39,384 nt of DNA, taken from positions 1 to 39,384 of the forward strand of contig CAZSRS010000037.1 in assembly GCA_964609625.1 (NCBI GenBank), given 5' to 3'. A program made the translations under genes and the position numbers. The notes beneath the pieces were generated by a model. It was not told where the DNA came from and did not search any database. It was given only the letters and a program-made list of their open reading frames with translations. The DNA comes from G963674665 sp964609625 (GTDB lineage Bacteria; Desulfobacterota; Desulfovibrionia; Desulfovibrionales; Desulfovibrionaceae). Of this stretch, positions 1-8,215 are shown piece after piece (the first letter of the stretch is position 1; every line of letters begins with the position of its first letter).

Positions 1-47
<47 letters not shown>

Positions 48-60
48 TTCAAAGACGAAC

Positions 61-89
61 ACTATGGACTGGTTACGTTGTTCTGTCAA
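61..89 (-). promoter_or_regulatory. Sigma-70 type promoter of tRNA-Gly
   Basis: On the minus strand, TTGACA (84-89) and CATAGT (61-66) are separated by exactly 17 bases. The predicted transcription start is a few bases before the tRNA 5' end at 47. Confidence 0.7.
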
Positions 90-242
90 GAGTCCACGTG
101 CAATTTTTTCAAAAAGCGCGAGATGACAAACGGTTATTCCACGACAATAACCCGAGGAACCTGGTCTTCGACTTCCCCGGTCACTTGCCTTGGCTGCCCG
201 CTCCTGACATGAAGGGCTGAAATTCGAGCATTGGAGGAGACG

Positions 243-2030
243 ATGGCCGCGACATGGCGTTTGGATGATTTTTTTCCGGAATTCGAGGGCTCCGCGTATC
301 GGGAGCATCTGGACTCCTTGGAACGGGGACTGGCCGAGCTGGAACAGGGCGCCACGGCCCTGGGCGCGATGACGAGCGAAACCGTGGACCAGTGGGCCGC
401 GTTGTTCCTGCACGACGAGCAACTTATGGCAGAGTTCTCCCACTGGGCCGCGTATGTGGGCTGCCTGGCCGCGGTGGACGCGGGCAATGAGGCCTTTGCC
501 ACGGCTCAGGCCAGGGTCGCGGTCATGGGAGCACGCTTCACCAAGGCCTTCACTCCGGTGATGGACGCCCTGCGCAGGGTCTCGGACCAGGCATTCAATA
601 CCCTGGCCACCCACCCGGACTTGGCTTCGGCGCGTTTCAGGCTGGAGCGTTTGCGCCGGGAGGCTGCCTGGAATCTGGAGCCGGAGCTGGAAGTATTGGC
701 GGCGGAACTCGGGGTGGACGGCATCCAGGCATGGGGGCGGCTCTACGACCAGGTCAGTGGTAAACTCACCTTTTCCATGCCCGATCCGGAAACCGGGCAG
801 GAGCGGCAGGTACCCATGGCACTGAAACGCTCCCTGCTGGAGGACCCCGACTCCAATGTGCGGGGCATGGCCCTGGAGCGCTCCAACAAGGCCTGGGAAA
901 GCGTGGAGCACGTAGCGGCCGCAGCGCTCAACGCCATCGCCGGCACGCGGCTCACGTTGTACAAACGACGCGGCCTTGTCGACTTCCTGGAAAAGCCCTT
1001 TTTCGACGCGGCCTGCGAGCCGACCACGGCGGAGGCCATGTGGCGCGCCGTGGAGGAGCGCCAGGACCTGGCCGAGCGCATCATGCGCACCAAGGCCAGG
1101 CTCTTGGGCACGAAGCGCCTCGGATTCCAGGACCTGCACTGCCCCGTGCCCCAGGCCGCGAGAGGGCGTTATTCCTGGGAGCAGGCCACGCAACTGATCG
1201 TGGGGAGCTTTACCAATGTCTATCCCGACTTGGCCGTATTCTGCTCGGAGATGCTCGCGGCACGGCGGGTGGAGTCGGAAAAACGCGCGGGCAAGCGGCC
1301 CGGCGCCTTTTGCACAACCTCTCTGCTGACCCGTAAGTCCTATGTGTTCATGAGCTTCGGTGGCGGACTGGGCGACGTCCAGACCCTGGCCCACGAATTG
1401 GGGCACGCCTTCCACGGCCGCGTCCTGGCCTCCAGGCGGCCCTTTGCCGCTCGCTACCCCATGACCCTGGCCGAGACAGCCTCCACCTTTGCCGAGCGGC
1501 TGTTGCAGGACGCGGTGCTGGACGCGCCCGGCACCTCGGAGGCGGAGCGACTGGCCCTGCTTACGGCGCGTTGCGACGACGCCGTGACCTTTATGTGCGA
1601 CATCCGCATGCGCTACCAGTTCGAGCGCGTCTTCCACGAGGAGCGTGGCGCCGGTGAGGTGCCGGCGGGCAGGATCAGAGAGCTGTTGCTCGATGCCCAG
1701 AGGACGTGCTTCGGCCAGGGGCTGGATCCCGAGGCCCTGGACCCGTTGTTCTGGGCCTCCAAGCTGCATTTCTACATCACCGGGGTCTCCTTCTACAACT
1801 TCCCCTACACCTTCGGCTTTCTCTTCAGCCTGGGCCTGGCCCATCAGTTGCGAGAGCAGGGGCGGGCGTTCCTGCCCCGCTACGAGGCATTGCTGGAACT
1901 GACCGGCAGCGCCACCTGCGAGGAAGTTGCGGAACAGGCCCTGGGTGTGGACATCCGACAGGAAGACTTCTGGCGCGGCGCCCTGAAGCTGGTGGAGGAC
2001 GACGCGGTCGGTTTCGAAGCCCTGGCCTGA
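243..2030 (+). CDS. M3 family oligoendopeptidase (PepF-like zinc metallopeptidase)
   Basis: Cytoplasmic zinc endopeptidase expected to cut short peptides. The 595-residue protein has the usual PepF/M3 length. The zinc motif HELGH is visible at residues 384-388 (H384 and H388 ligands, E385 catalytic), followed by FHGRVLASRRP. The third ligand should be the glutamate in MTLAETASTFAE about 25 residues later. The C-terminal stretch with FYITGVSFYNFPYTFGFLFS is typical of the family. I start at ATG 243 rather than the in-frame TTG at 231, because GGAGGAG at 233-239 overlaps that TTG and is well spaced for the ATG. The gene stands alone, divergent from the tRNA-Gly. The substrate is unknown. Confidence 0.93.
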   Translation: MAATWRLDDFFPEFEGSAYREHLDSLERGLAELEQGATALGAMTSETVDQWAALFLHDEQLMAEFSHWAAYVGCLAAVDAGNEAFATAQARVAVMGARFTKAFTPVMDALRRVSDQAFNTLATHPDLASARFRLERLRREAAWNLEPELEVLAAELGVDGIQAWGRLYDQVSGKLTFSMPDPETGQERQVPMALKRSLLEDPDSNVRGMALERSNKAWESVEHVAAAALNAIAGTRLTLYKRRGLVDFLEKPFFDAACEPTTAEAMWRAVEERQDLAERIMRTKARLLGTKRLGFQDLHCPVPQAARGRYSWEQATQLIVGSFTNVYPDLAVFCSEMLAARRVESEKRAGKRPGAFCTTSLLTRKSYVFMSFGGGLGDVQTLAHELGHAFHGRVLASRRPFAARYPMTLAETASTFAERLLQDAVLDAPGTSEAERLALLTARCDDAVTFMCDIRMRYQFERVFHEERGAGEVPAGRIRELLLDAQRTCFGQGLDPEALDPLFWASKLHFYITGVSFYNFPYTFGFLFSLGLAHQLREQGRAFLPRYEALLELTGSATCEEVAEQALGVDIRQEDFWRGALKLVEDDAVGFEALA

Positions 2031-2384
2031 TGTGTCTGGGGGCAGAGTCTCCTTCCAAGCCCTGACCACATGTCCTGTGTGTAAATTTGGTTTCTGGGCC
2101 AGCGGAAGAAAAATATTGCAATAATCTGAAGAATTCATTAGATGTTTTGCACTTTTTTACGCAACGACGGGCCTGCGGCAAGGCCCGGACATCTCCTGTT
2201 TTCGAACGGCTGCCGGATGCCCATGCCGCTTTTCCCTCGTTTTTCATGTCCGTGCAGTCCGCGGGCTGTGGGATATATCGGGAGAGGGATTCCGCGCCGG
2301 GGGGGATGAGACGCCTCTGTACCGGGGTGGAAGTTGGTGTCGCCGGTCAGGCGACGGCACTGGTTATTGATACGGGGGTATCTC
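2031..2384. other. Intergenic region before the porin gene
   Basis: No gene is supported here. A possible weak plus-strand promoter is TTGCAA (2116-2121) with TTAGAT (2138-2143), spacer 16. A 6-bp hairpin with loop GCGGCA lies at 2169-2186 without a T-run. GGGGG at 2374-2378 serves as ribosome binding site for the porin gene. Confidence 0.3.
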
Positions 2385-3752
2385 ATGAAACGGAGCGCAT
2401 TGTGTCTGCTGCTCGGCGTGTGTCTTGTCCTGTCCACTGCGGGGGCCGTCCAGGCTGCCGGTTTTGGTATCTACGAGTGGGGAGCCAGAGGCCTGGCCCT
2501 CGGCGGTGCCATGACGGCCAGGGTGGATGATCCCTCGGCCGTGGTCTACAACCCTGCCGCGTTGACCCAGGTGGAGGGTTTGCAGGTGCTCACGGGCATG
2601 TCCTTCATCATGCCAGGAGCCTCCGTGACCACGAGAAACCCCTATGGAGCCGGTTCAGCCACCAAGGATGCCGATGACAAGGTCTGGTACGTGCCGCATT
2701 TTTACGCCAGCTATCAGCTGAGCGACAAGGTCACCCTGGGTCTGGGCGCCTTCACTCGCTTTGGTCTGGGTAACTCCTATGATCCATCATGGTGGGGGCG
2801 TTACAATACCTACGACACGTCATTGACCTCGTTTTCCATCAGTCCGACCATCGGCTGGAAAGTCACGGACAACTTGTCCCTCGGCTTCGGTCTGGAAGTC
2901 ATCCGCATGGAAGTGAGCATGAAGCAGGCCTTCGACGCCACCAGGATCGTGTACGGCGCCTTGGGCGTGCCTGCCGGCATGGCCTATCTCACGGCCCTGG
3001 GCCTGCCCCTGACAACCAACGATCCCACCACCAGGGCACTGGACATCCGCCAGGAGTTGGAAGGCTCGGGCTACGGCGTGGGGGCGAACATCGGCCTGCA
3101 CTACAAGATCAACGACCAGTGGAAAGTGGGTTTGGCCTATCGCAGCCGCATGACGGTCGCACTCTCGGGCGAGGCGAAGTACAAGGTGCCGGCGCAGGTG
3201 GGGGGGCAGCTGGCGCCCATCACCGCCGCGGCGCCGAATCTTTTCCGCAAGACCGATGTCTCCACCTCCATCACCACCCCGGACTCTTTCAGTTTCGGCG
3301 TGGAATTCAAGCCCTTGGATAACCTGAGTATCGAAGTAGGGGCCATTTACACGCTCTGGAGCACCTATGACGAGCTTAGCATCGAGTTCGACAACCCGTC
3401 CCTGGGCGTGATGCGCTCCACGACGAAAAAGGAATGGAACGACACCATCCGCGTCATGGGCGGCGTGGAATACCTGCCGCTGGACCGGCTGGCCTTGCGT
3501 TTCGGCTACGTCTTTGATCAGTCACCCATTCAGAAGGGTTACGAGGACTACTCCCTGCCGGCCAACGACAGGCATCTCTTCAACTTCGGCCTGGGGTTCA
3601 TGTTCAGCGATTTCACCATTGACGTGGCCTACACCTATCTGCACATCATTGAACGCGACGTGGCCGCCAGACAGGACGAGGGTTTTCTGGCCGGCTCCTT
3701 CCAGGACGGCAGGGCGCATATGGTCGCCCTCAGCCTGGGGTACAAGTTCTAG
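2385..3752 (+). CDS. FadL/OmpP1/TodX-family outer-membrane transport protein
   Basis: Predicted outer-membrane beta-barrel for hydrophobic substrates such as long-chain fatty acids. The first about 24 residues form a classic Sec signal (MKRSALCLLLGVCLVLSTAG, cleavage after AVQA). The mature N-terminus has the FadL-type plug signature: GFGIYEWGARGLALGGAM, then the DDPSAVVYNPAAL block. Alternating beta-strand patterns follow, and the 455-residue protein ends in YKF, a terminal aromatic typical of BAM substrates. I start at ATG 2385 because of the GGGGG ribosome binding site and because a longer TTG start would prepend 17 residues to the signal peptide. A strong hairpin follows at 3771-3802. The substrate cannot be read from the sequence. 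Confidence 0.88.
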   Translation: MKRSALCLLLGVCLVLSTAGAVQAAGFGIYEWGARGLALGGAMTARVDDPSAVVYNPAALTQVEGLQVLTGMSFIMPGASVTTRNPYGAGSATKDADDKVWYVPHFYASYQLSDKVTLGLGAFTRFGLGNSYDPSWWGRYNTYDTSLTSFSISPTIGWKVTDNLSLGFGLEVIRMEVSMKQAFDATRIVYGALGVPAGMAYLTALGLPLTTNDPTTRALDIRQELEGSGYGVGANIGLHYKINDQWKVGLAYRSRMTVALSGEAKYKVPAQVGGQLAPITAAAPNLFRKTDVSTSITTPDSFSFGVEFKPLDNLSIEVGAIYTLWSTYDELSIEFDNPSLGVMRSTTKKEWNDTIRVMGGVEYLPLDRLALRFGYVFDQSPIQKGYEDYSLPANDRHLFNFGLGFMFSDFTIDVAYTYLHIIERDVAARQDEGFLAGSFQDGRAHMVALSLGYKF

Positions 3753-3770
3753 TCTCCCCGAATACGCTTG

Positions 3771-3802
3771 TCCGGGCGCTCCTCGCGGGAGGAGTGCCCG
3801 GA
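3771..3802. terminator. 14-bp hairpin between the porin gene and trmL
   Basis: A near-perfect inverted repeat has TCCGGGCGCTCCTC on one arm, a four-base loop and the complementary arm with one G-U pair. It lies after the porin stop and 14 bases before the trmL ATG. No T-run follows, so it may be a weak or factor-dependent terminator, or a 5'-UTR structure. Confidence 0.45.
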
Positions 3803-3816
3803 CCTTCTGGAGAATC

Positions 3817-4323
3817 ATGCACATAGCGCTCTTCGAGCCCGAGATCCCCCCCAACACAGGCAACGTGGCCAGGCTCTGCGCCGCCACCCGAACACCACTA
3901 CACCTCATCGAGCCCCTGGGCTTCAGCCTCGACGATAAATACCTCAAGCGCGCCGGCCTGGACTACTGGCCCCATGTGCAACTCCAGGTCTGGGAAGACT
4001 TCGAGGCATTCATGACCGGAGCCGAGGAGGCCGCCAGATTCAGGCGCGAGCCGATGCGCATCGTGGCCTCCAGCAGCAGGCACGGCACCCCCTTGCATGA
4101 ATTCGCCTTTACGCGCTACGACTATATCCTGCTCGGCCCGGAAACGCGCGGACTGCCCCAAGAGGTGCTGAGCCGGACGCCTTACCTGGTCCGGATTCCC
4201 ATCTGGGGGGCGGTGCGCAGCCTGAACCTCTCCACTGCCGCCGGAGTGCTGCTGTACGAAGGGTTGCGGCAGACCGGAATGCTGCAGGAAAAGGACCGCC
4301 ATGGTTTTTTCGTGGATAGTTGA
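3817..4323 (+). CDS. trmL: tRNA (cytidine(34)-2'-O)-methyltransferase, SPOUT family
   Basis: Predicted to methylate the 2'-OH of the wobble nucleotide of tRNA-Leu isoacceptors using S-adenosylmethionine. The 168-residue protein is the full length of TrmL. It shows the N-terminal EPEIPPNTGNVARLCAAT motif and the knot motifs ILLGPETRGLP and IPIWGAVRSLNLSTAAGVLLYE. The start at 3817 has GGAG just upstream and gives the canonical MHIALFEPEIP N-terminus. Its last 23 bases overlap cbiB in another frame, which suggests translational coupling although the functions are unrelated. Confidence 0.94.
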   Translation: MHIALFEPEIPPNTGNVARLCAATRTPLHLIEPLGFSLDDKYLKRAGLDYWPHVQLQVWEDFEAFMTGAEEAARFRREPMRIVASSSRHGTPLHEFAFTRYDYILLGPETRGLPQEVLSRTPYLVRIPIWGAVRSLNLSTAAGVLLYEGLRQTGMLQEKDRHGFFVDS

Positions 4324-5332
4324 TTCCCAGGCAGCGTGGCTGCCTGTGCTGGGTGTGGTGGGGATTGCCTGCGACATGGCCTTCGGTGACCCGCGACTCC
4401 TCCCGCATCCGGTGCGGTTCCAGGGCTGGATGGCAAAACACCTGGAGCCGATGCTGCGGCGGGCGAGCCTCGGCCATGGGGGAGGAGACGGAAGTCTGCG
4501 TCTTGCCGGCGGCCTGGGAGTGGTGCTGCTGGCCCTGTCCAGCGGGGTCGTGGCCTTCGGCCTGGCCAGTCTGCCAGGCTTCGGCTCGCTCTTTGCCTTG
4601 TATCTGCTGTTCACCGGCCTGGCCATGGGGTCCTTGCTTGCCGAGGGCAGGCGCGTGTTCACGCTGCTGTTCGTGCAGCGGGACCTGCTGGCGGCCAGGG
4701 CCGGCCTGGGCATGCTGGTGACCCGCGAAACAGCCTCCCTGGACCAGCAAGGCGTGGCGCGCGGCCTGGCCGAGACGGTCAGCGAGAACGCCAACGACGG
4801 ATTCGTGGCGCCCTGTTTCTATTTTGTGCTCGGCTGCGTCATCGGCAGGTCACCGGAGTGGGGTGCTGCATGGTTGTGGGCCTACAAGGCAGTGAGTACC
4901 CTGGATTCCATGTGGGGATACAAGACCGGTCCCTGGCGGGCCTTTGGCTGGGCGGCGGCGCGGACCGACGACGTCCTTGCCTGGCTTCCGGCCAGGCTTA
5001 CGGCCCTGGCCATGCTCGCGACAACCGTCCTGCGGGGAGGGATGGGGTGGAAAGGGCTACGCTTCCTGGCCGAGAATACAGCCGCGGACGCGGTCAAGAC
5101 TGCCAGCCCCAACGCGGGTTGGCCCATGGCCGCGGCGGCCTGGAGCTGTGGCGCTTGGCTTGGGGGGCCGGCCACCTATTTCGGCCAGCGCATGGACAAG
5201 CCGTTACTCGGTCCGGAGGGGGGGGAGTGGGACGAAAGGCGGATGTCGCGGTTGTTCAGAATGACCCGCGAGGCCTGCCTTCTAGCCGCGGCCGTGTTCC
5301 TTCTCGCGGGCACCCTGGCCTTGTGGATGTAA
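4301..5332 (+). CDS. cbiB: Adenosylcobinamide-phosphate synthase (CbiB/CobD)
   Basis: Membrane enzyme that attaches aminopropanol (phosphate) to adenosylcobyric acid in late cobalamin synthesis. Family hallmarks are DMAFGDPRLLPHPVRFQGWM near the N-terminus, ETVSENANDGFVAPCFYFVLG in the middle, the KAVSTLDSMWGYK segment, and several hydrophobic helices. The protein has 343 residues, slightly longer than typical. ATG 4301 follows AAGGA and overlaps the end of trmL. No other cobalamin gene is in the window. Confidence 0.93.
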   Translation: MVFSWIVDSQAAWLPVLGVVGIACDMAFGDPRLLPHPVRFQGWMAKHLEPMLRRASLGHGGGDGSLRLAGGLGVVLLALSSGVVAFGLASLPGFGSLFALYLLFTGLAMGSLLAEGRRVFTLLFVQRDLLAARAGLGMLVTRETASLDQQGVARGLAETVSENANDGFVAPCFYFVLGCVIGRSPEWGAAWLWAYKAVSTLDSMWGYKTGPWRAFGWAAARTDDVLAWLPARLTALAMLATTVLRGGMGWKGLRFLAENTAADAVKTASPNAGWPMAAAAWSCGAWLGGPATYFGQRMDKPLLGPEGGEWDERRMSRLFRMTREACLLAAAVFLLAGTLALWM

Positions 5333-5350
5333 CTGAAGCGCAGGGACGGA

Positions 5351-5773
5351 CTACTTGCTGGCGACGTATTCTTCCAGGCTGGTGACTTGGTTTTCCTTGC
5401 TTACCCAGAATGCGGTGGCCCAGATCATCAGAGCGGTGGCCTGGGTGTCGTCCAGCCGTTTAAGCTTGGCCTCGATGCTGGTCTTGCTGGCGCTGTGCTT
5501 GGTGTGCAGCAGATCGAGGTCGCAGGCATCCTGCACCCGCAATTGCAGATAGGCCAAGCGCGACTGGTCAGGCAGCAATTTGATTTCCTTGTGCGCTTCC
5601 ACAATGGTCATCAACTCGGGAACCGTGAACTGGCTCTTGATGGTGTTGAGAGCGCGGAAAAAGGTATCAACGGCCCAGGGAAGGATGAATTCGGCGCCGG
5701 CGCTTTTTGTCTTGAAAAATTCCTTTAGCCACTGTTCGTGATCGGGAGTTATTCTGGCGGCTACCTGCGGCAT
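5351..5773 (-). CDS. Hypothetical protein, 140 residues
   Basis: I do not recognise the family. The start at 5773 (MPQVAARITPDHEQWLKEFF) has AGGGGGA at good distance. An upstream in-frame start at 5830 would add 19 residues that look unlike coding sequence. The product is soluble and probably helical, with several LxxL patterns and no signal peptide, cysteine cluster or obvious DNA-binding motif. It is convergent with cbiB and separated from it by 18 bases. Confidence 0.6.
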   Translation of the reverse strand: MPQVAARITPDHEQWLKEFFKTKSAGAEFILPWAVDTFFRALNTIKSQFTVPELMTIVEAHKEIKLLPDQSRLAYLQLRVQDACDLDLLHTKHSASKTSIEAKLKRLDDTQATALMIWATAFWVSKENQVTSLEEYVASK

Positions 5774-6048
5774 GGCTCCCCCTTGCAGAATAAGGGCCTG
5801 CGTCTGAGAAGGTTGTTGGGCGCTGCACACGAATGGCCCCGGCTCATTTTTTGGTCTGTGTAGCTCAAAACAGCGGTTTGATCAAGATTATTTCTAGATG
5901 GGATACTGTTTTTTTGGTAAAATAATCCGGCATGATAAAAGATTTTTTCCGTGACTCGGGGTTTTTCCTGTACTTTTTGCTCTAGATTATCTTGGGACGG
6001 AATGCGGGGTGCTTCTCTCCCGAGGACGCACGACGTCCATGATTCTGG

Positions 6049-6996
6049 TTACTCGTCGAAACCGTCCTTGATCTTGCGCAGCAGTACCAACAGAAAAGGT
6101 TCGGGCACAGGGTTGTCGTCTATTCTCAGGCTGGTCAGCTCCACCACGTTGTTGTGGTTGGGCGTCACGGTCTGGCGTACATGCAAGACGTGCTCGTGCT
6201 TCTGTCCGGTCTCCATGTCGTACGTATTGATGGTCAGCACCCAGTATCCGGACTCCCGAAGCCAGGCCAGGGCAATGCTCTTTCGGGTGTTGCCGTTCTT
6301 CTCGATGATCCGGATGAATTCGTTCAGGCTGAAGTGTCGTGTTTTTCCCGACACACCCAAATACTGGTCATCGTCTTTTCTGATGACCAGGGGCAGGTCG
6401 AGGAACATCTTCGGGGGGGCAGTGTGCGGCCCACACGCCTGGTTCATCTGCTCCAGCAACTCCTGCAGCATGCCGGCACGCTCCTCGCGCAAGGCCCGTA
6501 CCTCTTCCTCCAACTGGGAGATGCGCTGCTGATAGTGGGCTTCCACCTCGCCGCGCTCCCTGCGCAACTGGACGATCTCGCCGCGCAGGCTGTCGATCTC
6601 GGCCCTGAACAGGGCTTGGTTCTCCAGGAGCCCGGACATCTTGTCCATGAAGCCGGCAAGTCCTTCCAGGACAGTGTCCTGTCCGTGGCCGTTGCCGCCA
6701 CGGGGCGGCCGCGACACCTGGGCGCCGTGCCCCACATGTCCGAACCTGCCAGCCAGTGACTGCTCGATCTCTTCGGCGGACCAATTGTTTTCGAACATTG
6801 CCCGGATCTCCTTGAATATGGTTAGGGCCTCGGAGGGATACCGCGTGCGCCTGCCGTCGCCGTTATGCCGCGGAATATAAGGCCCGAAGCGGTCCTTGTA
6901 GTAGACCACGCTCGATGGTGGGATGCGCAGGCGTCGGCCGATTTCCCTGAGGCTGAGAAACGCCACCTGCGGCTTTTGAGCAGCGTTGTTGTTCAT
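6049..6996 (-). CDS. MerR-like HTH regulator with a long coiled coil
   Basis: Probable DNA-binding regulator. Residues about 12-75 resemble a MerR-type winged helix: LSLREIGRRLRIPPSSVVYYKDRFGPYI, then a wing-like GRRTRYPSEAL. Residues about 90-165 are a charged coiled coil. The C-terminal ~130 residues form an unfamiliar domain with no obvious metal or ligand motif. Classic MerR proteins are about 120-150 residues, so this 315-residue form is unusual. There is no clear Shine-Dalgarno sequence before ATG 6996. A possible promoter is TAGACA (7039-7044) with TACGCT (7016-7021) on the minus strand, spacer 17. The regulated genes are unknown. Confidence 0.7.
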   Translation of the reverse strand: MNNNAAQKPQVAFLSLREIGRRLRIPPSSVVYYKDRFGPYIPRHNGDGRRTRYPSEALTIFKEIRAMFENNWSAEEIEQSLAGRFGHVGHGAQVSRPPRGGNGHGQDTVLEGLAGFMDKMSGLLENQALFRAEIDSLRGEIVQLRRERGEVEAHYQQRISQLEEEVRALREERAGMLQELLEQMNQACGPHTAPPKMFLDLPLVIRKDDDQYLGVSGKTRHFSLNEFIRIIEKNGNTRKSIALAWLRESGYWVLTINTYDMETGQKHEHVLHVRQTVTPNHNNVVELTSLRIDDNPVPEPFLLVLLRKIKDGFDE

Positions 6997-7126
6997 GGTT
7001 GTTGTTTTTTTGCGCAGCGTAGATCAAAACAAAACCTATGTCTAGACTTTTTCTATAAATTTTTTGTTTTGTATCCAGAATGATTGTCGGAGAGGGTGCC
7101 ATGTCTGGTTGTTCATCAATTGCTGT

Positions 7127-8074
7127 TTATTGTTTAAAGTGGATTTGACCGATGCGCGAAGCGCCCTCGTGCAGCAGGAACTCCTGGAAGGCTCGGGCCA
7201 CGGGCGAGAGTTCCTTGCCCGCGGGGTGCACCAGGTGCCACTGGCGCATGATCGGAAAACCCTGCACGTCGAGCACGTGCAGCAGGGAGGATTCTCCCAG
7301 CAGCGAGAGGGTGTGGACCGAGAGGATGGAGACGCCCAGGCCACCGGCCACGGCCTGCTTGATGGCCTCGTTGCTGCCCAACTCCATCCTGATGCGCAGG
7401 GGGAGATCGACTTCATGGAACAGCCGCTCCACGAGCTTGCGGGTTCCGGAGCCCGCCTCGCGCATGATCATGGGCTCCTGGGCCAAGCGGGCCAGGGGGA
7501 TGTTCCGCTCCCCGACCAGGGCGTGGGTGGGGCAGGCCAGGGCCACGTGCGGGTTGTCCAGGAAGGCCACGGCCTCCATGTCCGCCCCTTCGGGGGGCTG
7601 CCCCAGGATGGACAGGTCGTCGCGGTTGCCCGCCAGTCGCTCCAGCAGGGCTTTGCGGTTCAGCACCTGGAGTTCGATGTCGATGCCGGGGTGGCGTTCG
7701 CAGAACGCTCCCAGCACGCGGGGTGCGAAGTACTCCGCCGTGGTCACCACACTTAGGCGCAAACGCCCCCAGGTGAGACCGGACATCTCGGCCAGGGTCA
7801 TGTGGCAACGGTGCAGGGCGTCGAACATCTCGCGGCAGCAGGCATAGGCCACTTCCCCGGCCTGGGTCAGTGTGGTGCGCTTGCCCACGCTCTCGAACAG
7901 CGGATGTCCGAGGATATCGGCGAGCTTCCGCACCTGCATGGAGACCGTGGGCTGGGTGAGAAACAGGGCCTCGGCCGCGCGGGTGAAACTGCCCTTCCTG
8001 GCGACCATCTCGAATATCTGCAGTTGGCGCAGACTGGCGTTGCGGATGAGGTGTTCGACGTTCGCGGTTATCAT
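7127..8074 (-). CDS. cbbR: LysR-family regulator, CbbR-type
   Basis: The 315-residue protein has the N-terminal LysR helix-turn-helix (LRQLQIFEMVARKGSFTRAA, then LFLTQPTVSMQVRKLADILG, residues about 15-62). A periplasmic-binding-like effector domain follows, with the motifs EAGSGTR and GGLGVSIL. It diverges from the RuBisCO gene cbbM, the standard CbbR arrangement, so control of cbbM is inferred from position plus family. No Shine-Dalgarno sequence precedes the ATG. A perfect TATAAT on the minus strand (8077-8082) almost touches it, so the message may be leaderless or the annotated start may be slightly off. Confidence 0.87.
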   Translation of the reverse strand: MITANVEHLIRNASLRQLQIFEMVARKGSFTRAAEALFLTQPTVSMQVRKLADILGHPLFESVGKRTTLTQAGEVAYACCREMFDALHRCHMTLAEMSGLTWGRLRLSVVTTAEYFAPRVLGAFCERHPGIDIELQVLNRKALLERLAGNRDDLSILGQPPEGADMEAVAFLDNPHVALACPTHALVGERNIPLARLAQEPMIMREAGSGTRKLVERLFHEVDLPLRIRMELGSNEAIKQAVAGGLGVSILSVHTLSLLGESSLLHVLDVQGFPIMRQWHLVHPAGKELSPVARAFQEFLLHEGASRIGQIHFKQ

Positions 8075-8083
8075 AGATTATAG

Positions 8084-8139
8084 TCAATGGTTGATTGTGC
8101 AAGAATTGATTTGCATCCATACATGAACCTCCCTATAGT
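8084..8139 (+). promoter_or_regulatory. cbbM promoter with a LysR-type operator candidate
   Basis: TTGCAT (8111-8116) and TATAGT (8134-8139) are 17 bases apart and point to cbbM, giving a leader of about 70 bases. Just upstream, TCAA-TGG-TTGA (8084-8094) is an inverted repeat in the divergent region, a plausible binding site for the adjacent LysR protein. The promoter is read from the sequence; the operator is inference. Confidence 0.5.
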
Positions 8140-8215
8140 GTCCACAACCACGGAAACAACCGCGTCGCCAGTGGCTCCGGACGCCCCGGCACGCAGAGCA
8201 GCAGGAGGAAGGGAC

